Below, piece by piece: positions 1-5,490 of a stretch of DNA of 7,273 nucleotides. A model generated the notes under the pieces. That model did not search any database and was not told where the DNA came from. It saw nothing but the letters and a program-made list of their open reading frames with translations. The position numbers and the translations under genes were made by a program. Source of the DNA: Acidicaldus organivorans (GTDB lineage Bacteria; Pseudomonadota; Alphaproteobacteria; Acetobacterales; Acetobacteraceae); NCBI GenBank assembly GCA_000759655.1, contig JPYW01000888.1:1-7273 (forward strand). Reading direction: 5' to 3'. The stretch's first letter is position 1, and each line of letters opens with the position of its first letter.

Positions 1-354
1 GGCGAGGTGAAGGACCGGCTGCGCGCCTCGGCGCTCGGCCTCTCGGGCGGGCAGCAGCAGCGGCTCTGCATCGCCCGCTCGATCGCGGTGCGGCCCGAGG
101 TCATCCTGCTCGATGAGCCGACCTCGGCGCTCGATCCGATCAGCACGCTCAAGATCGAGGAGCTGATCGACGAGCTCAAGGAGGATTTCACCCTCGTCCT
201 CGTCACCCACAACATGCAGCAGGCGGCCCGTTGCGCCGACCAGGTCGCCTTCCTTTATCTCGGAGAGGTGGTCGAGGTGGGACCGACGGCGCAGATTTTC
301 ACCGCCCCGCGCGAGCGGCGCACCCAGGAATACATCACTGGCCGGTTCGGCTGA
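1..354 (+). CDS. pstB: Phosphate ABC transporter ATP-binding protein PstB (3' part)
   Basis: This is the C-terminal 117 codons of the ATPase that powers the PstSCAB high-affinity phosphate importer at the inner membrane. The frame is open to the left edge (first codons read GEVKDRL), so the true start and the Walker A part lie outside the window. The ABC signature [14 protein letters not shown], the Walker [13 protein letters not shown] with D-loop, and the H-loop VTHNMQQA are all present in order. The C-terminus [10 protein letters not shown] is the typical PstB ending, so the 3' end is intact. phoU starts 10 nt after the stop codon, consistent with a pst-phoU-phoB operon. Any Pho box would be upstream, outside the window. 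Family identification is secure because the signature region and C-terminus are characteristic of PstB rather than of other ABC ATPases. Confidence 0.96.
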   Translation, partial: GEVKDRLRASALGLSGGQQQRLCIARSIAVRPEVILLDEPTSALDPISTLKIEELIDELKEDFTLVLVTHNMQQAARCADQVAFLYLGEVVEVGPTAQIFTAPRERRTQEYITGRFG

Positions 355-364
355 GGGGGCGGGC

Positions 365-1096
365 ATGCAGGCGGGATCGGGCATGGAAGGATCGGGACAC
401 ATCGTGAAAAGCTATGAACAGGAGCTCCGGCGTCTTTCCGACATGATCGCCGACATGGGCGGTCTCGTCGAGAACGAGATCGCGCTCGCCACCGAGGCGA
501 TGATCGAGCGCGACACCGAGGCCGCCTCGCGCGCCATCGAGACCGACCCTAAGGTCGATGCGCTGGAGCGGGAGATCGAGCAATTCGTCATCCGGCTGCT
601 CGCGCTGCGCCAGCCGGTGGCCGACGATCTGCGCAAGATCGTCGCCGCCCTCAAGATCACCGCCGATCTCGAGCGTATTGGCGATTACGCCGCCAACGTC
701 GCCAAGCGCAGCCTGGTGCTCGCCGCCCATTCGCTGCCCTTGAGCCTCACCGGGCTCGCCCACATGGCGCGCATGGTGCAGGAGAACGTCAAGACGGTGA
801 TCGACGCAGTGGGCGCGGTCGATGCGGCCAAGGCGATCGAGGTGTGGCGCTCCGACCAGGCGGTCGATGACATCTACAACACCATCTTCCGCGAACTCAT
901 CACCTACATGATCGAGGATCCGCGCAACATCACGCCTTGCACCCACCTCCTGTTCATCGCCAAGAACCTCGAGCGGATCGGCGATCATGCCACCAACATC
1001 GCCGAGAAGGTCCATTATGTCGCCACCGGCGAGGCCCTTCCCGAAAGCCGTCCCAAAGGAGAGGACCCCTATGCTCCCTCAACCCGCCCGCGCTGA
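365..1096 (+). CDS. phoU: Phosphate signalling complex accessory protein PhoU
   Basis: PhoU is a cytoplasmic all-helical protein that connects the Pst transporter to the PhoR/PhoB two-component system and represses the Pho regulon when phosphate is plentiful (family knowledge). The 243-residue product is of usual length. It has the two-repeat architecture: the metal-binding ERIGD motif occurs at residues 103-107 (LERIGDYAANVAKR) and again at 203-207 (LERIGDHATNIAEK). The N-terminal HIVKSYEQEL stretch is also typical. The start at 365 has a GAGGGGG purine run at 353-359; an in-frame ATG at 383 is a possible alternative with a poorer ribosome binding site, and homology only becomes obvious after it. 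The gene lies between pstB and phoB and its last 26 nt overlap the phoB start, suggesting translational coupling. Confidence 0.95.
   Translation: MQAGSGMEGSGHIVKSYEQELRRLSDMIADMGGLVENEIALATEAMIERDTEAASRAIETDPKVDALEREIEQFVIRLLALRQPVADDLRKIVAALKITADLERIGDYAANVAKRSLVLAAHSLPLSLTGLAHMARMVQENVKTVIDAVGAVDAAKAIEVWRSDQAVDDIYNTIFRELITYMIEDPRNITPCTHLLFIAKNLERIGDHATNIAEKVHYVATGEALPESRPKGEDPYAPSTRPR
1055..1064 (+). promoter_or_regulatory. Ribosome binding site that fixes the phoB start
   Basis: AAAGGAGAGG lies inside the 3' end of phoU, 6 nt upstream of the ATG at 1071. It is the best Shine-Dalgarno match near phoB. It argues for that ATG rather than the upstream in-frame ATG at 987, which lies deep inside phoU. 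This would give phoB an N-terminal extension of about 23 residues. Confidence 0.75.
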
Positions 1097-1832
1097 GAGC
1101 CCGGAGCGGCGCCCCGAGGCCCGCGCCCGCCCGCTCGAGCCCCGCATCCTCGTCGTCGAGGACGAGGCGCCGCTCGCCACCATGCTGCGCTACAACCTTG
1201 AAAAACAGGGCTATGTGGTGGAAGAGGCGGCGGATGGCGAGGAGGCGCTGCTCAAGATCACCGAGTTCGAGCCCGACCTCGTGCTGCTCGACTGGATGCT
1301 GCCCTCGCTTTCCGGTCTCGAGGTCTGCCGCCAGGTCCGGCGCAATCCGGCGACCCAGGATCTGCCCATCGTCATGGTCACCGCGCGGGCCGAGGATCAG
1401 GACAGTATCCGCGCCCTCAATCTCGGCGCCGATGATTACGTGACCAAACCGTTCAGCGTCGAGGCCTTGCTCGCCCGCATCCGCGCCATCCTTCGCCGCC
1501 GCGGCCGACTGCCGGCGGCCGAGCGGGGCAGGCGCCAGTTCCAGGACATCGTGCTCGATTTGATGACCCGGCGCGTGCAGCGGGGCGGGCGGACCATCCA
1601 TCTCGGCCCCACCGAATTCCGGCTGCTCGATTTCTTCATGCAGCACCCGCACCGCGTCTTTTCGCGCGAGGAGCTGCTCGATGCGGTATGGGGCGCGGAC
1701 ATCCATGTCGAGCCGCGCACGGTGGACGTACATATCCGCCGGCTGCGCCGGGCGCTCAATCTGCCCGGCGAGGCGGATGTCATCCGCACCGTCCGCTCCG
1801 CGGGCTACGCGCTCGACGTCGAGGAGAGCTGA
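1071..1832 (+). CDS. phoB: Phosphate regulon response regulator PhoB
   Basis: A DNA-binding response regulator of the OmpR/PhoB family, 253 residues from the ATG at 1071. The receiver domain covers about residues 24-140: acidic pair E30-D31 (ILVVEDE), phosphoacceptor D74 (VLLDWMLP), T104 (VMVTARAE) and K127 (DDYVTKPFS). The C-terminal winged-helix domain covers about 155-250, with LGPTEFRLLDFFMQHPHRVFSREELL, the recognition-helix region RTVDVHIRRLRRAL and the wing IRTVRSAGYAL. All expected key residues are present. When phosphorylated by PhoR under phosphate limitation it activates pst and other Pho genes (established for the family). The assignment as PhoB rather than another OmpR-type regulator rests on the position after pstB-phoU and on the GLEVCRQ and WGADIHVEPRTVDVHI stretches. 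The N-terminus is about 20 residues longer than usual and rich in Pro, Arg and Glu. No phoR is visible in the window. Confidence 0.93.
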   Translation: MLPQPARAESPERRPEARARPLEPRILVVEDEAPLATMLRYNLEKQGYVVEEAADGEEALLKITEFEPDLVLLDWMLPSLSGLEVCRQVRRNPATQDLPIVMVTARAEDQDSIRALNLGADDYVTKPFSVEALLARIRAILRRRGRLPAAERGRRQFQDIVLDLMTRRVQRGGRTIHLGPTEFRLLDFFMQHPHRVFSREELLDAVWGADIHVEPRTVDVHIRRLRRALNLPGEADVIRTVRSAGYALDVEES

Positions 1833-1850
1833 CGCGGCGCGGCGACGCGT

Positions 1851-2144
1851 TCAGGCCCGCGCACAGGGCGGGTGGTGGCGTCTTTCGAGTTCGGCGAGCA
1901 ATTCGCTGCGCAGCGGTTCGTCGCAATAATAGGCGGCAGCCCACCAGCTCCAGCCGGTCTCCTCGTTCCAGCAGGCGATGCGGTCGTGGCGTGCCACCTT
2001 GGCGCGGACGTCATCGGCCTTGCCGGCATCGACGATCCGCCAGCCCACCGGATCGAGGATGACATAGACGCCCGGCCGGGGTTCGAGATTGTTGCAGTTG
2101 AGATAGGGGCCGTCGAAGATGTGGTTATTGATGGCGATCCCCAT
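1851..2144 (-). CDS. Small GIY-YIG-like protein of unknown function
   Basis: A 97-residue protein with no certain family name. What is seen: an N-terminal INNHIFDGPYL segment, then GVYVIL (25-30), VDAGKADDVRAKVARHD (38-54), CW (58-59), a Trp/Tyr-rich strand WSWWAAAYY (66-73) and the end ELERRHHPPC (85-94). The order GVY, then x(V/I)(D/G)xGK, Arg (R47), His (H53) and a C-terminal Glu-plus-PPC motif resembles a small GIY-YIG nuclease-like fold. The second motif reads VDAGKA instead of Y(V/I)G, and the usual Asn before PPC is His, so nuclease activity is doubtful. The ATG at 2144 was chosen because GGAAGAAAGG (2149-2158) precedes it and the recognisable protein begins there; a TTG at 2177 would add 11 residues. 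The gene converges on phoB with only 18 nt between the stop codons and is separated from fabI upstream by 189 nt, so it is probably a single transcription unit. Confidence 0.78.
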   Translation of the reverse strand: MGIAINNHIFDGPYLNCNNLEPRPGVYVILDPVGWRIVDAGKADDVRAKVARHDRIACWNEETGWSWWAAAYYCDEPLRSELLAELERRHHPPCARA

Positions 2145-2148
2145 CGGG

Positions 2149-2158
2149 CCTTTCTTCC
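2149..2158 (-). promoter_or_regulatory. Ribosome binding site deciding the small-gene start
   Basis: On the minus strand GGAAGAAAGG ends 4 nt before the ATG at 2144. It supports that ATG over the TTG at 2177, which lacks a comparable purine-rich stretch. Confidence 0.5.
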
Positions 2159-2226
2159 ATCGAACGGTAAGGGTCAAGGAAAAGAGTTGAGGACGGAGGC
2201 CGAGGAGACCCTTTCCGCCGCTTCGA

Positions 2227-2232
2227 TGTCAA
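2227..2232 (-). promoter_or_regulatory. Possible -35 element for the small GIY-YIG-like gene
   Basis: A perfect TTGACA occurs on the minus strand about 80 nt upstream of the ATG at 2144, in the 189-nt gap after fabI. No convincing -10 hexamer lies 16-18 nt further on (the sequence there is GTCTCC), so this is a weak proposal resting on one hexamer. Confidence 0.2.
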
Positions 2233-2291
2233 GGGACGACCCCCCTTTTTCCGAAAAAATCCCGTGAAATGGTGCGTTCTTTCCACGCGCC

Positions 2292-2332
2292 CCGCGGCTC
2301 GCCGCGGCCTCGTCCGGGTTCGCCCCGCGAGG
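2292..2332 (-). terminator. Tandem GC-rich hairpins after fabI
   Basis: Directly after the fabI stop the minus strand can form two adjacent stems. The first pairs CCTCG with CGAGG (2308-2312 with 2328-2332) and contains an inner GGG-CGAA-CCC stem-loop. The second pairs CCGCGG with CCGCGG across a 4-nt loop (2292-2307). There is no T run directly after them, so this is not a textbook intrinsic terminator. Position suggests it ends or stabilises the PHA-module transcript. In DNA this GC-rich, short stems arise easily by chance. Confidence 0.3.
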
Positions 2333-2333
2333 T

Positions 2334-3137
2334 TCAGGCCATGATGTGCTGGCCGCCATCGATCGGGACGATGGTGCCGGTCACGCGCGCGGCAAGCGGG
2401 CTTGCCAGGAAGGCGGCCACCGCGCCCACGTCATCGATGCTCACCAGCTGGTGCTCCGGCGCCTTGGCCGCGGCTTGGGCGAGAAGCTCGTCGAAATGGT
2501 CGAGCCCGCTCGCCGCCCGGGTGCGGATCGGCCCCGGTGAGAGGGCGTGCACCCGGATCCCCTCCGGGCCGAGCTCGGCGGCGAGGTAGCGTACCGCGCT
2601 CTCCAGCGCCGCCTTGACCGGCCCCATCAGGTCGTAATGGGGAACGACGCGGGTCGCGCCGTAGAAACTCACCGTGAGCAGCGTGCCGCCCTCCTTCATC
2701 AGCGGCCGCGCCAGGCGCGCGGCGCGGACGAAGGAATGGCAGGAGAGATCAATGGCAAGGCCGAACCCTGCCGCCGAGCTTTCGATCAGCGGCGCGTGCA
2801 GGTCTTCCTTCGGCGCGAAGGCGATGGAGTGGAGCAGGATGTCGAGCCGCCCCCAGCGTCGCGCGACCTCGGCGAAGACCCGCTCCAGCGCCCCCGTCTC
2901 GCGGAGATCGCAGGGGATGAGGAACTCGGCGCCCAATGCCTCGGCCACCGGCGCGACGAAGGGGCGGGCCTGGTCGTTGAGGTAGGTGATGCCGAGCCGC
3001 GCCCCGGCCCGCGCGAAGGCGCGCGCGCAGCCGGTGGCGATGCTCGCCTCGTTGGCGATGCCGAGCACGAGCGCGGTGCGCCCGGCGAGATCGATGGGAA
3101 GGCCCGCGGCGAGAAGACCGGTTGCGGCGTCCGACAT
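2334..3137 (-). CDS. fabI: FabI-type enoyl-[acyl-carrier-protein] reductase (NAD(P)H)
   Basis: A 267-residue short-chain dehydrogenase of the FabI subgroup, which reduces trans-2-enoyl-ACP (or enoyl-CoA) to the acyl form in the cytoplasm. The divergent FabI cofactor loop GIANEASIA is at residues 26-34. The LLHSIAFAPKEDL stretch at 101-113 is typical of FabI. The Tyr-(Xaa)6-Lys pair is Y168 and K175 (HYDLMGPVK), followed by ALSPGPIRTRAASG (198-211). The C-terminus VTGTIVPIDGGQHIMA is full length. The residue matching E. coli Tyr146 appears to be Phe (SFYG at 157-160 against SYLG), and the next residue is Tyr. The gene sits 28 nt downstream of the phasin-like gene and is probably cotranscribed with it. 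This placement suggests a pathway-specific paralogue linked to PHA or acyl-CoA metabolism rather than the housekeeping enzyme, but the sequence cannot decide this. The ATG at 3137 has only a weak ribosome binding site. Confidence 0.9.
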   Translation of the reverse strand: MSDAATGLLAAGLPIDLAGRTALVLGIANEASIATGCARAFARAGARLGITYLNDQARPFVAPVAEALGAEFLIPCDLRETGALERVFAEVARRWGRLDILLHSIAFAPKEDLHAPLIESSAAGFGLAIDLSCHSFVRAARLARPLMKEGGTLLTVSFYGATRVVPHYDLMGPVKAALESAVRYLAAELGPEGIRVHALSPGPIRTRAASGLDHFDELLAQAAAKAPEHQLVSIDDVGAVAAFLASPLAARVTGTIVPIDGGQHIMA

Positions 3138-3165
3138 CGGGGCGATCGCGGAACGGCTGTGCCGG

Positions 3166-3672
3166 TCAGGCCGCGGTCTTGGCGGCCTGCGCCTTGGCGC
3201 TCTCCGCCTGCGCCGGGGCAGGGGCGGGGGCGTGGGCGCGGGTGGGGCGTTTTTCGGTCTCCGCGCCGCCGAGCGCGATCATCCCCGCCTCGAACAGCGA
3301 GCGGTAGAGCTCGTCGTTGAGTTCGCGCATGCCCGCCACCATCCGCTGGAAGCGGCTCCAGGCGAGATCGAACTGGCGGGCGGGCAGCGCCTTGCCCGCC
3401 GGGGCGTCGTGCAGCCGGGCGAGATCGTTAAAGCTGTTGGCGAGGATCTCCTGGAAGAGCTCGCCCTGATGCTGGGCGACGGCGACGAGGCCCTCGATGA
3501 GGCGGGTATTGGCCTCGCTCAGGCGCTGCCAGCCATTCTGCCAGGGAAAGCCGCTCGCCCCGCCTTCACGCCACAGGTTGAGATTGTTCTCGCTCAGTTT
3601 CTGCCAGAACTGGGTCCAGCCCAAGCCGAAATCCCGGCTCGCCTGCTCGGCTTTGTCCTCTCGGCTCGACAT
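3166..3672 (-). CDS. Putative phasin-family PHA granule protein
   Basis: A 168-residue protein, mostly predicted amphipathic helix, with an Ala/Pro/Lys tail (about residues 142-168: repeated AP, then AESAKAQAAK). There is no signal peptide or membrane segment. The segment LIEGLVAVAQHQGELFQEILANSFNDL, followed by RFQRMVAGMRELNDELYRSLFEA, resembles phasin helices that coat PHA granules. The N-terminal part is unusually rich in Trp and Phe (FGLGWTQFWQKL, LWREG, FPWQNGWQRL). The low-complexity Ala/Lys tail also occurs in granule-associated proteins. Identification rests on composition, length and position between PHA genes rather than on a decisive motif, so an unrelated helical protein remains possible. 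The ATG at 3672 has GAGGAGA (3681-3687) 8 nt upstream; a longer frame reaching 3762 would add Pro/Gly-rich sequence and is unlikely. It is followed by fabI after 28 nt and preceded by an Fnr-type box. Confidence 0.75.
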   Translation of the reverse strand: MSSREDKAEQASRDFGLGWTQFWQKLSENNLNLWREGGASGFPWQNGWQRLSEANTRLIEGLVAVAQHQGELFQEILANSFNDLARLHDAPAGKALPARQFDLAWSRFQRMVAGMRELNDELYRSLFEAGMIALGGAETEKRPTRAHAPAPAPAQAESAKAQAAKTAA

Positions 3673-3680
3673 CTTCACGC

Positions 3681-3687
3681 TCTCCTC
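3681..3687 (-). promoter_or_regulatory. Ribosome binding site of the phasin-like gene
   Basis: GAGGAGA on the minus strand, 8 nt before the ATG at 3672. It decides the start against the 30-codon longer open frame beginning at 3762. Confidence 0.65.
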
Positions 3688-3757
3688 GAAACTCTGCTGA
3701 ATGGGACCGCTTTTTTCCCACCCACCCCCGCCGGGCGGCCGGACCGAAGGGGGTGAG

Positions 3758-3763
3758 ATCATG
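3758..3763 (-). promoter_or_regulatory. Possible -10 element of the phasin-fabI promoter
   Basis: CATGAT (4 of 6 matches to TATAAT) lies on the minus strand about 25 nt downstream of the Fnr-type box. A start site near 3751 would place the centre of that box near -44, close to the usual -41.5 of activating sites, and would leave a leader of about 80 nt. The spacing is about 3 nt longer than ideal, so the hexamer is tentative. Confidence 0.3.
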
Positions 3764-3788
3764 TGCCGTGAAGTCTGGTCCCCCGTCC

Positions 3789-3802
3789 TTGATCCGCATC
3801 AA
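3789..3802. promoter_or_regulatory. Fnr/FixK/Anr-type operator
   Basis: TTGATCCGCATCAA is an exact match to the Crp/Fnr-family consensus TTGAT-N4-ATCAA, and the dyad extends one more base pair on each side (C at 3788, G at 3803). It lies in the 202-nt gap between the fused hydratase gene and the phasin-like gene, about 117 nt upstream of the phasin ATG, a normal place for an activator site. Family knowledge: oxygen-responsive Fnr, FnrL, FixK and Anr proteins bind such sites in alphaproteobacteria and mostly activate genes at low oxygen. Inference: the phasin-fabI pair is induced when oxygen is scarce, which fits PHA being made as an electron sink. Which regulator binds cannot be told from the site alone. 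Confidence 0.72.
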
Positions 3803-4164
3803 GCTGGAGATGAAAAATCGCAGGACGATATCGGCGAGACGTCGAAACGGCCTCTCACGCGGCCCTCGATATCCTCAGCGGCCATCTCGACGGCGGCGGG
3901 CGAGCAGGACGGCGACCGCGGCGGAGGCGATGCGGGTGCGCTCCGAATCGGCGCGGCTGGTGAGGATGATCGGCACCCGCGCTCCGAGCACCACGCCCGC
4001 CGCATCCGCCCCGGCGAGGAAGGTGAGCTGCTTGGCGAGCATGTTGCCCGCTTCGAGATCGGGGACGACGAGGATGTCGGCCCGTCCCGCCACTTCGGAG
4101 ACGATGTGTTTTTCCCGCGCCGCCTCCGCGCTCACGGCGTTGTCGAAGGCGAGCGGGCCATCGA

Positions 4165-4190
4165 CGATGCCGCCCGTGATCTGGCCGCGG
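4165..4190 (+). repeat. Direct repeat, copy 1 (26 nt)
   Basis: This 26-nt stretch recurs exactly at 4244-4269, an offset of 79 nt. On the gene strand both copies encode the part reading RGQITGGI in the correct frame. The copies flank the inverted insert, and recombination between them would remove 79 nt and repair the reading frame. Confidence 0.93.
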
Positions 4191-4253
4191 GTCGCGGTCC
4201 TTTCCGCGGTCGAAACGATCAACCCGAAGATCCGCTCCACCCTCGATGCCGCC
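4183..4253 (+). repeat. Perfect 71-nt inverted repeat, left arm (inserted copy)
   Basis: Base by base, this arm is the exact reverse complement of 4290-4360, with no mismatch, separated by a 36-nt spacer (4254-4289). The spacer contains most of direct repeat copy 2 and the start of the normal ALCKMAD coding stretch. In the gene the right arm is the original (it encodes RVAVLSAVETINPKIRSTLDAA), so the left arm is the inserted inverted copy. It would form a very stable hairpin in RNA or single-stranded DNA. Confidence 0.95.
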
Positions 4254-4269
4254 CGTGATCTGGCCGCGG
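4244..4269 (+). repeat. Direct repeat, copy 2 (26 nt)
   Basis: Exact copy of 4165-4190. This copy is continuous with the intact upstream coding sequence (gene strand reads DRGQITGGI), and the frame is lost immediately after it. Confidence 0.93.
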
Positions 4270-4289
4270 TCGGCCATCTTGCAGAGAGC

Positions 4290-4360
4290 GGCGGCATCGA
4301 GGGTGGAGCGGATCTTCGGGTTGATCGTTTCGACCGCGGAAAGGACCGCGACCCGCGGCC
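4290..4360 (-). repeat. Perfect 71-nt inverted repeat, right arm (original copy)
   Basis: The gene-strand reading of this arm is in frame and encodes conserved phosphoacyltransferase sequence around ETINPK, so it is the parental copy from which the inverted 4183-4253 copy was made. Confidence 0.93.
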
Positions 4361-5370
4361 GCGCCACCCCCATCGCCTGGGCGAGCTCGATCGCGTTCTG
4401 GATGATGTCGCGCTTTTCCTCGAGGCTGGGCGCGATGTTGATCGCGGCATCGGTGATGAGGAGAGGGCGGTCATAGCCCGGAACGTCCATCATATAGACG
4501 TGGCTGATCCGCCGGCCGACATTGAGCCCCGCCACCGGATCGACCACGGCGTGCATGAGCTCATCGGTGTGAAGAGCCCCTTTCATCAGGAGCTCCACCT
4601 TGGCCTCGCGCACCAACTGGACGGCGCGCGAGGCCGCTTCAGGCGGGGTGGGGGCGTCGATGATCTCGACCCTTTCGAGCGAAACGCCCGCCTCCCTAGC
4701 CGCCGCCTCGATCAGCGGGCGGGGGCCGACGAGAACCGGCACGATGAGGCCGGCCCGCGCCGCCTCGAACGCCGCGTGCAGGGCGAGCGTGTCGGTCGGA
4801 TGGACGATGGCGGTGGAAAGGGCGGGGCCTTCGGCGGCACGGCGGATGATCGCTTCGAGCCGCTCATGGCGCAAGACGCGGATCTGGGGGAGTTCGCCCA
4901 AGGTAAAGGAGAGCTTCTCGCGCGGCGCCTTGACCCGCGCCGTGCCGGTGACGACGAGGGTTCCCTCCTGATTGGTGCAGCGGCAATCGAGAGTGACGTG
5001 ATCGGGAGGCGACTTGGCGGTGACGGTGACCTCGGCGGTGATGGTATCGCCGGGGGCGAGGGGAGCGAGGAAGGAAAGCTCCTGGCCGAGATAGATGGTG
5101 CCGGGGCCGGGAAGCTTCGTGCCGAGCACCGCCGAGATCAGCCCGCCGCTCCACATGCCATGCGCGATGATGCGGTGAAAGAGATCGCGCGCCGAGAATT
5201 CCGGGTCGATATGGGCCGGATTGACGTCCCCGGTGGCGAGCGCGAAGAGGATGACGTCTTCCTCGGAAAGCCTTCGCGAGAGGCTCGCCTTGGCTCCGAT
5301 CTCGATCTCGTCGAAAGGCACGTTGGTCAGGGTCTTGGGCAAAGAGGGCGTCGATAGCGCCATCGTCATG

Positions 5371-5374
5371 CTCC
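5371..5374 (-). promoter_or_regulatory. Ribosome binding site deciding the fused-hydratase start
   Basis: GGAG on the minus strand is 7 nt before the ATG at 5363 but only 1 nt before the ATG at 5369. This favours 5363 as the start. The rest of the 127-nt gap to phaC (5364-5490) shows no clear promoter or terminator, so the two genes may be cotranscribed. Confidence 0.5.
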
Positions 5375-5490
5375 GTTGTCTGAGGGCGTCGTTCTGGCGG
5401 GGAAATGGCTGGAAAGGGGCGGGCTCCGAAGCCGAAGCGGGGGACGCGGCGGGGGGCGGGGCTTGCGTCTTCCCGGCGAACGCCCTCCGC

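Larger units (their letters stand above)
3875..5363 (-). pseudogene. Bifunctional (R)-enoyl-CoA hydratase / phosphate acyltransferase, frameshifted
   Basis: Fusion of a MaoC-like (R)-specific enoyl-CoA hydratase (about residues 15-150) and a phosphotransacetylase/phosphotransbutyrylase domain (about 165-469). The hydratase motif with catalytic Asp46 and His51 (ATGDVNPAHID) and IAHGMWSGG (67-74) is intact. The second domain shows GPRPLIEAA, LLMKGALHTDELMHAV, ITDAAINIAP and ETINPKIRSTLDAA. The frame breaks after residue 373 (GQITGGI). Reading continues out of frame as a basic, Arg-rich tail to a stop at 3855, giving 502 residues. The correct ending (VDGPLAFDNAV to VLLARRRRDGR, 96 residues) is encoded in another frame and stops at 3875. 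Deleting 79 nt (4165-4243 or an equivalent stretch) restores exactly 470 codons. The ATG at 5363 has GGAG 7 nt upstream; the ATG at 5369 is too close to it. As sequenced, the hydratase half should survive and the acyltransferase should be dead, unless the break is an assembly error. Confidence 0.88.

Noticed and set aside
335..1015. Minus-strand open frame (226 codons) opposite phoU
   Set aside because: It lies fully antisense to a well-conserved phoU, has no recognisable motif and a composition typical of shadow frames.
1832..1850. Short dyad ACGCG-N9-CGCGT between the convergent phoB and GIY-YIG-like genes, as a bidirectional terminator
   Set aside because: The stem is only 5 bp with a 9-nt loop and no T run on either side; such dyads are expected by chance at this base composition.
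2240..2265. A/T-rich stretch with T and A runs (CTTTTTCCGAAAAAATCCC) as an intrinsic terminator
   Set aside because: The only pairing is a 5-bp A/T stem with a 3-nt loop and no GC stem directly before a T run, so it would not form a stable terminator hairpin.
2547..3320. Plus-strand open frame (257 codons) opposite fabI
   Set aside because: It is antisense to fabI, whose cofactor and catalytic motifs are intact; the product is low-complexity and Arg/Gly-rich.
3715..3735. G-rich run on the minus strand (GGGGGTGGGTGGG) in the presumed phasin leader as a G-quadruplex
   Set aside because: Only three runs of three or more G occur close together, so a stable four-tract quadruplex is not supported.
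4183..4360. The 71-nt inverted repeat as a mobile element end, integron site or regulatory hairpin
   Set aside because: Both arms are coding sequence of the same gene, there is no transposase, and the arrangement is fully explained by local copying of flanking sequence.
3753..5357. Long plus-strand open frame (534 codons) across the fused hydratase gene
   Set aside because: It is antisense to a gene with clear MaoC and phosphoacyltransferase motifs. The predicted protein is Arg/Asp/Gly-rich without family motifs, as expected for a shadow frame in high-GC DNA.
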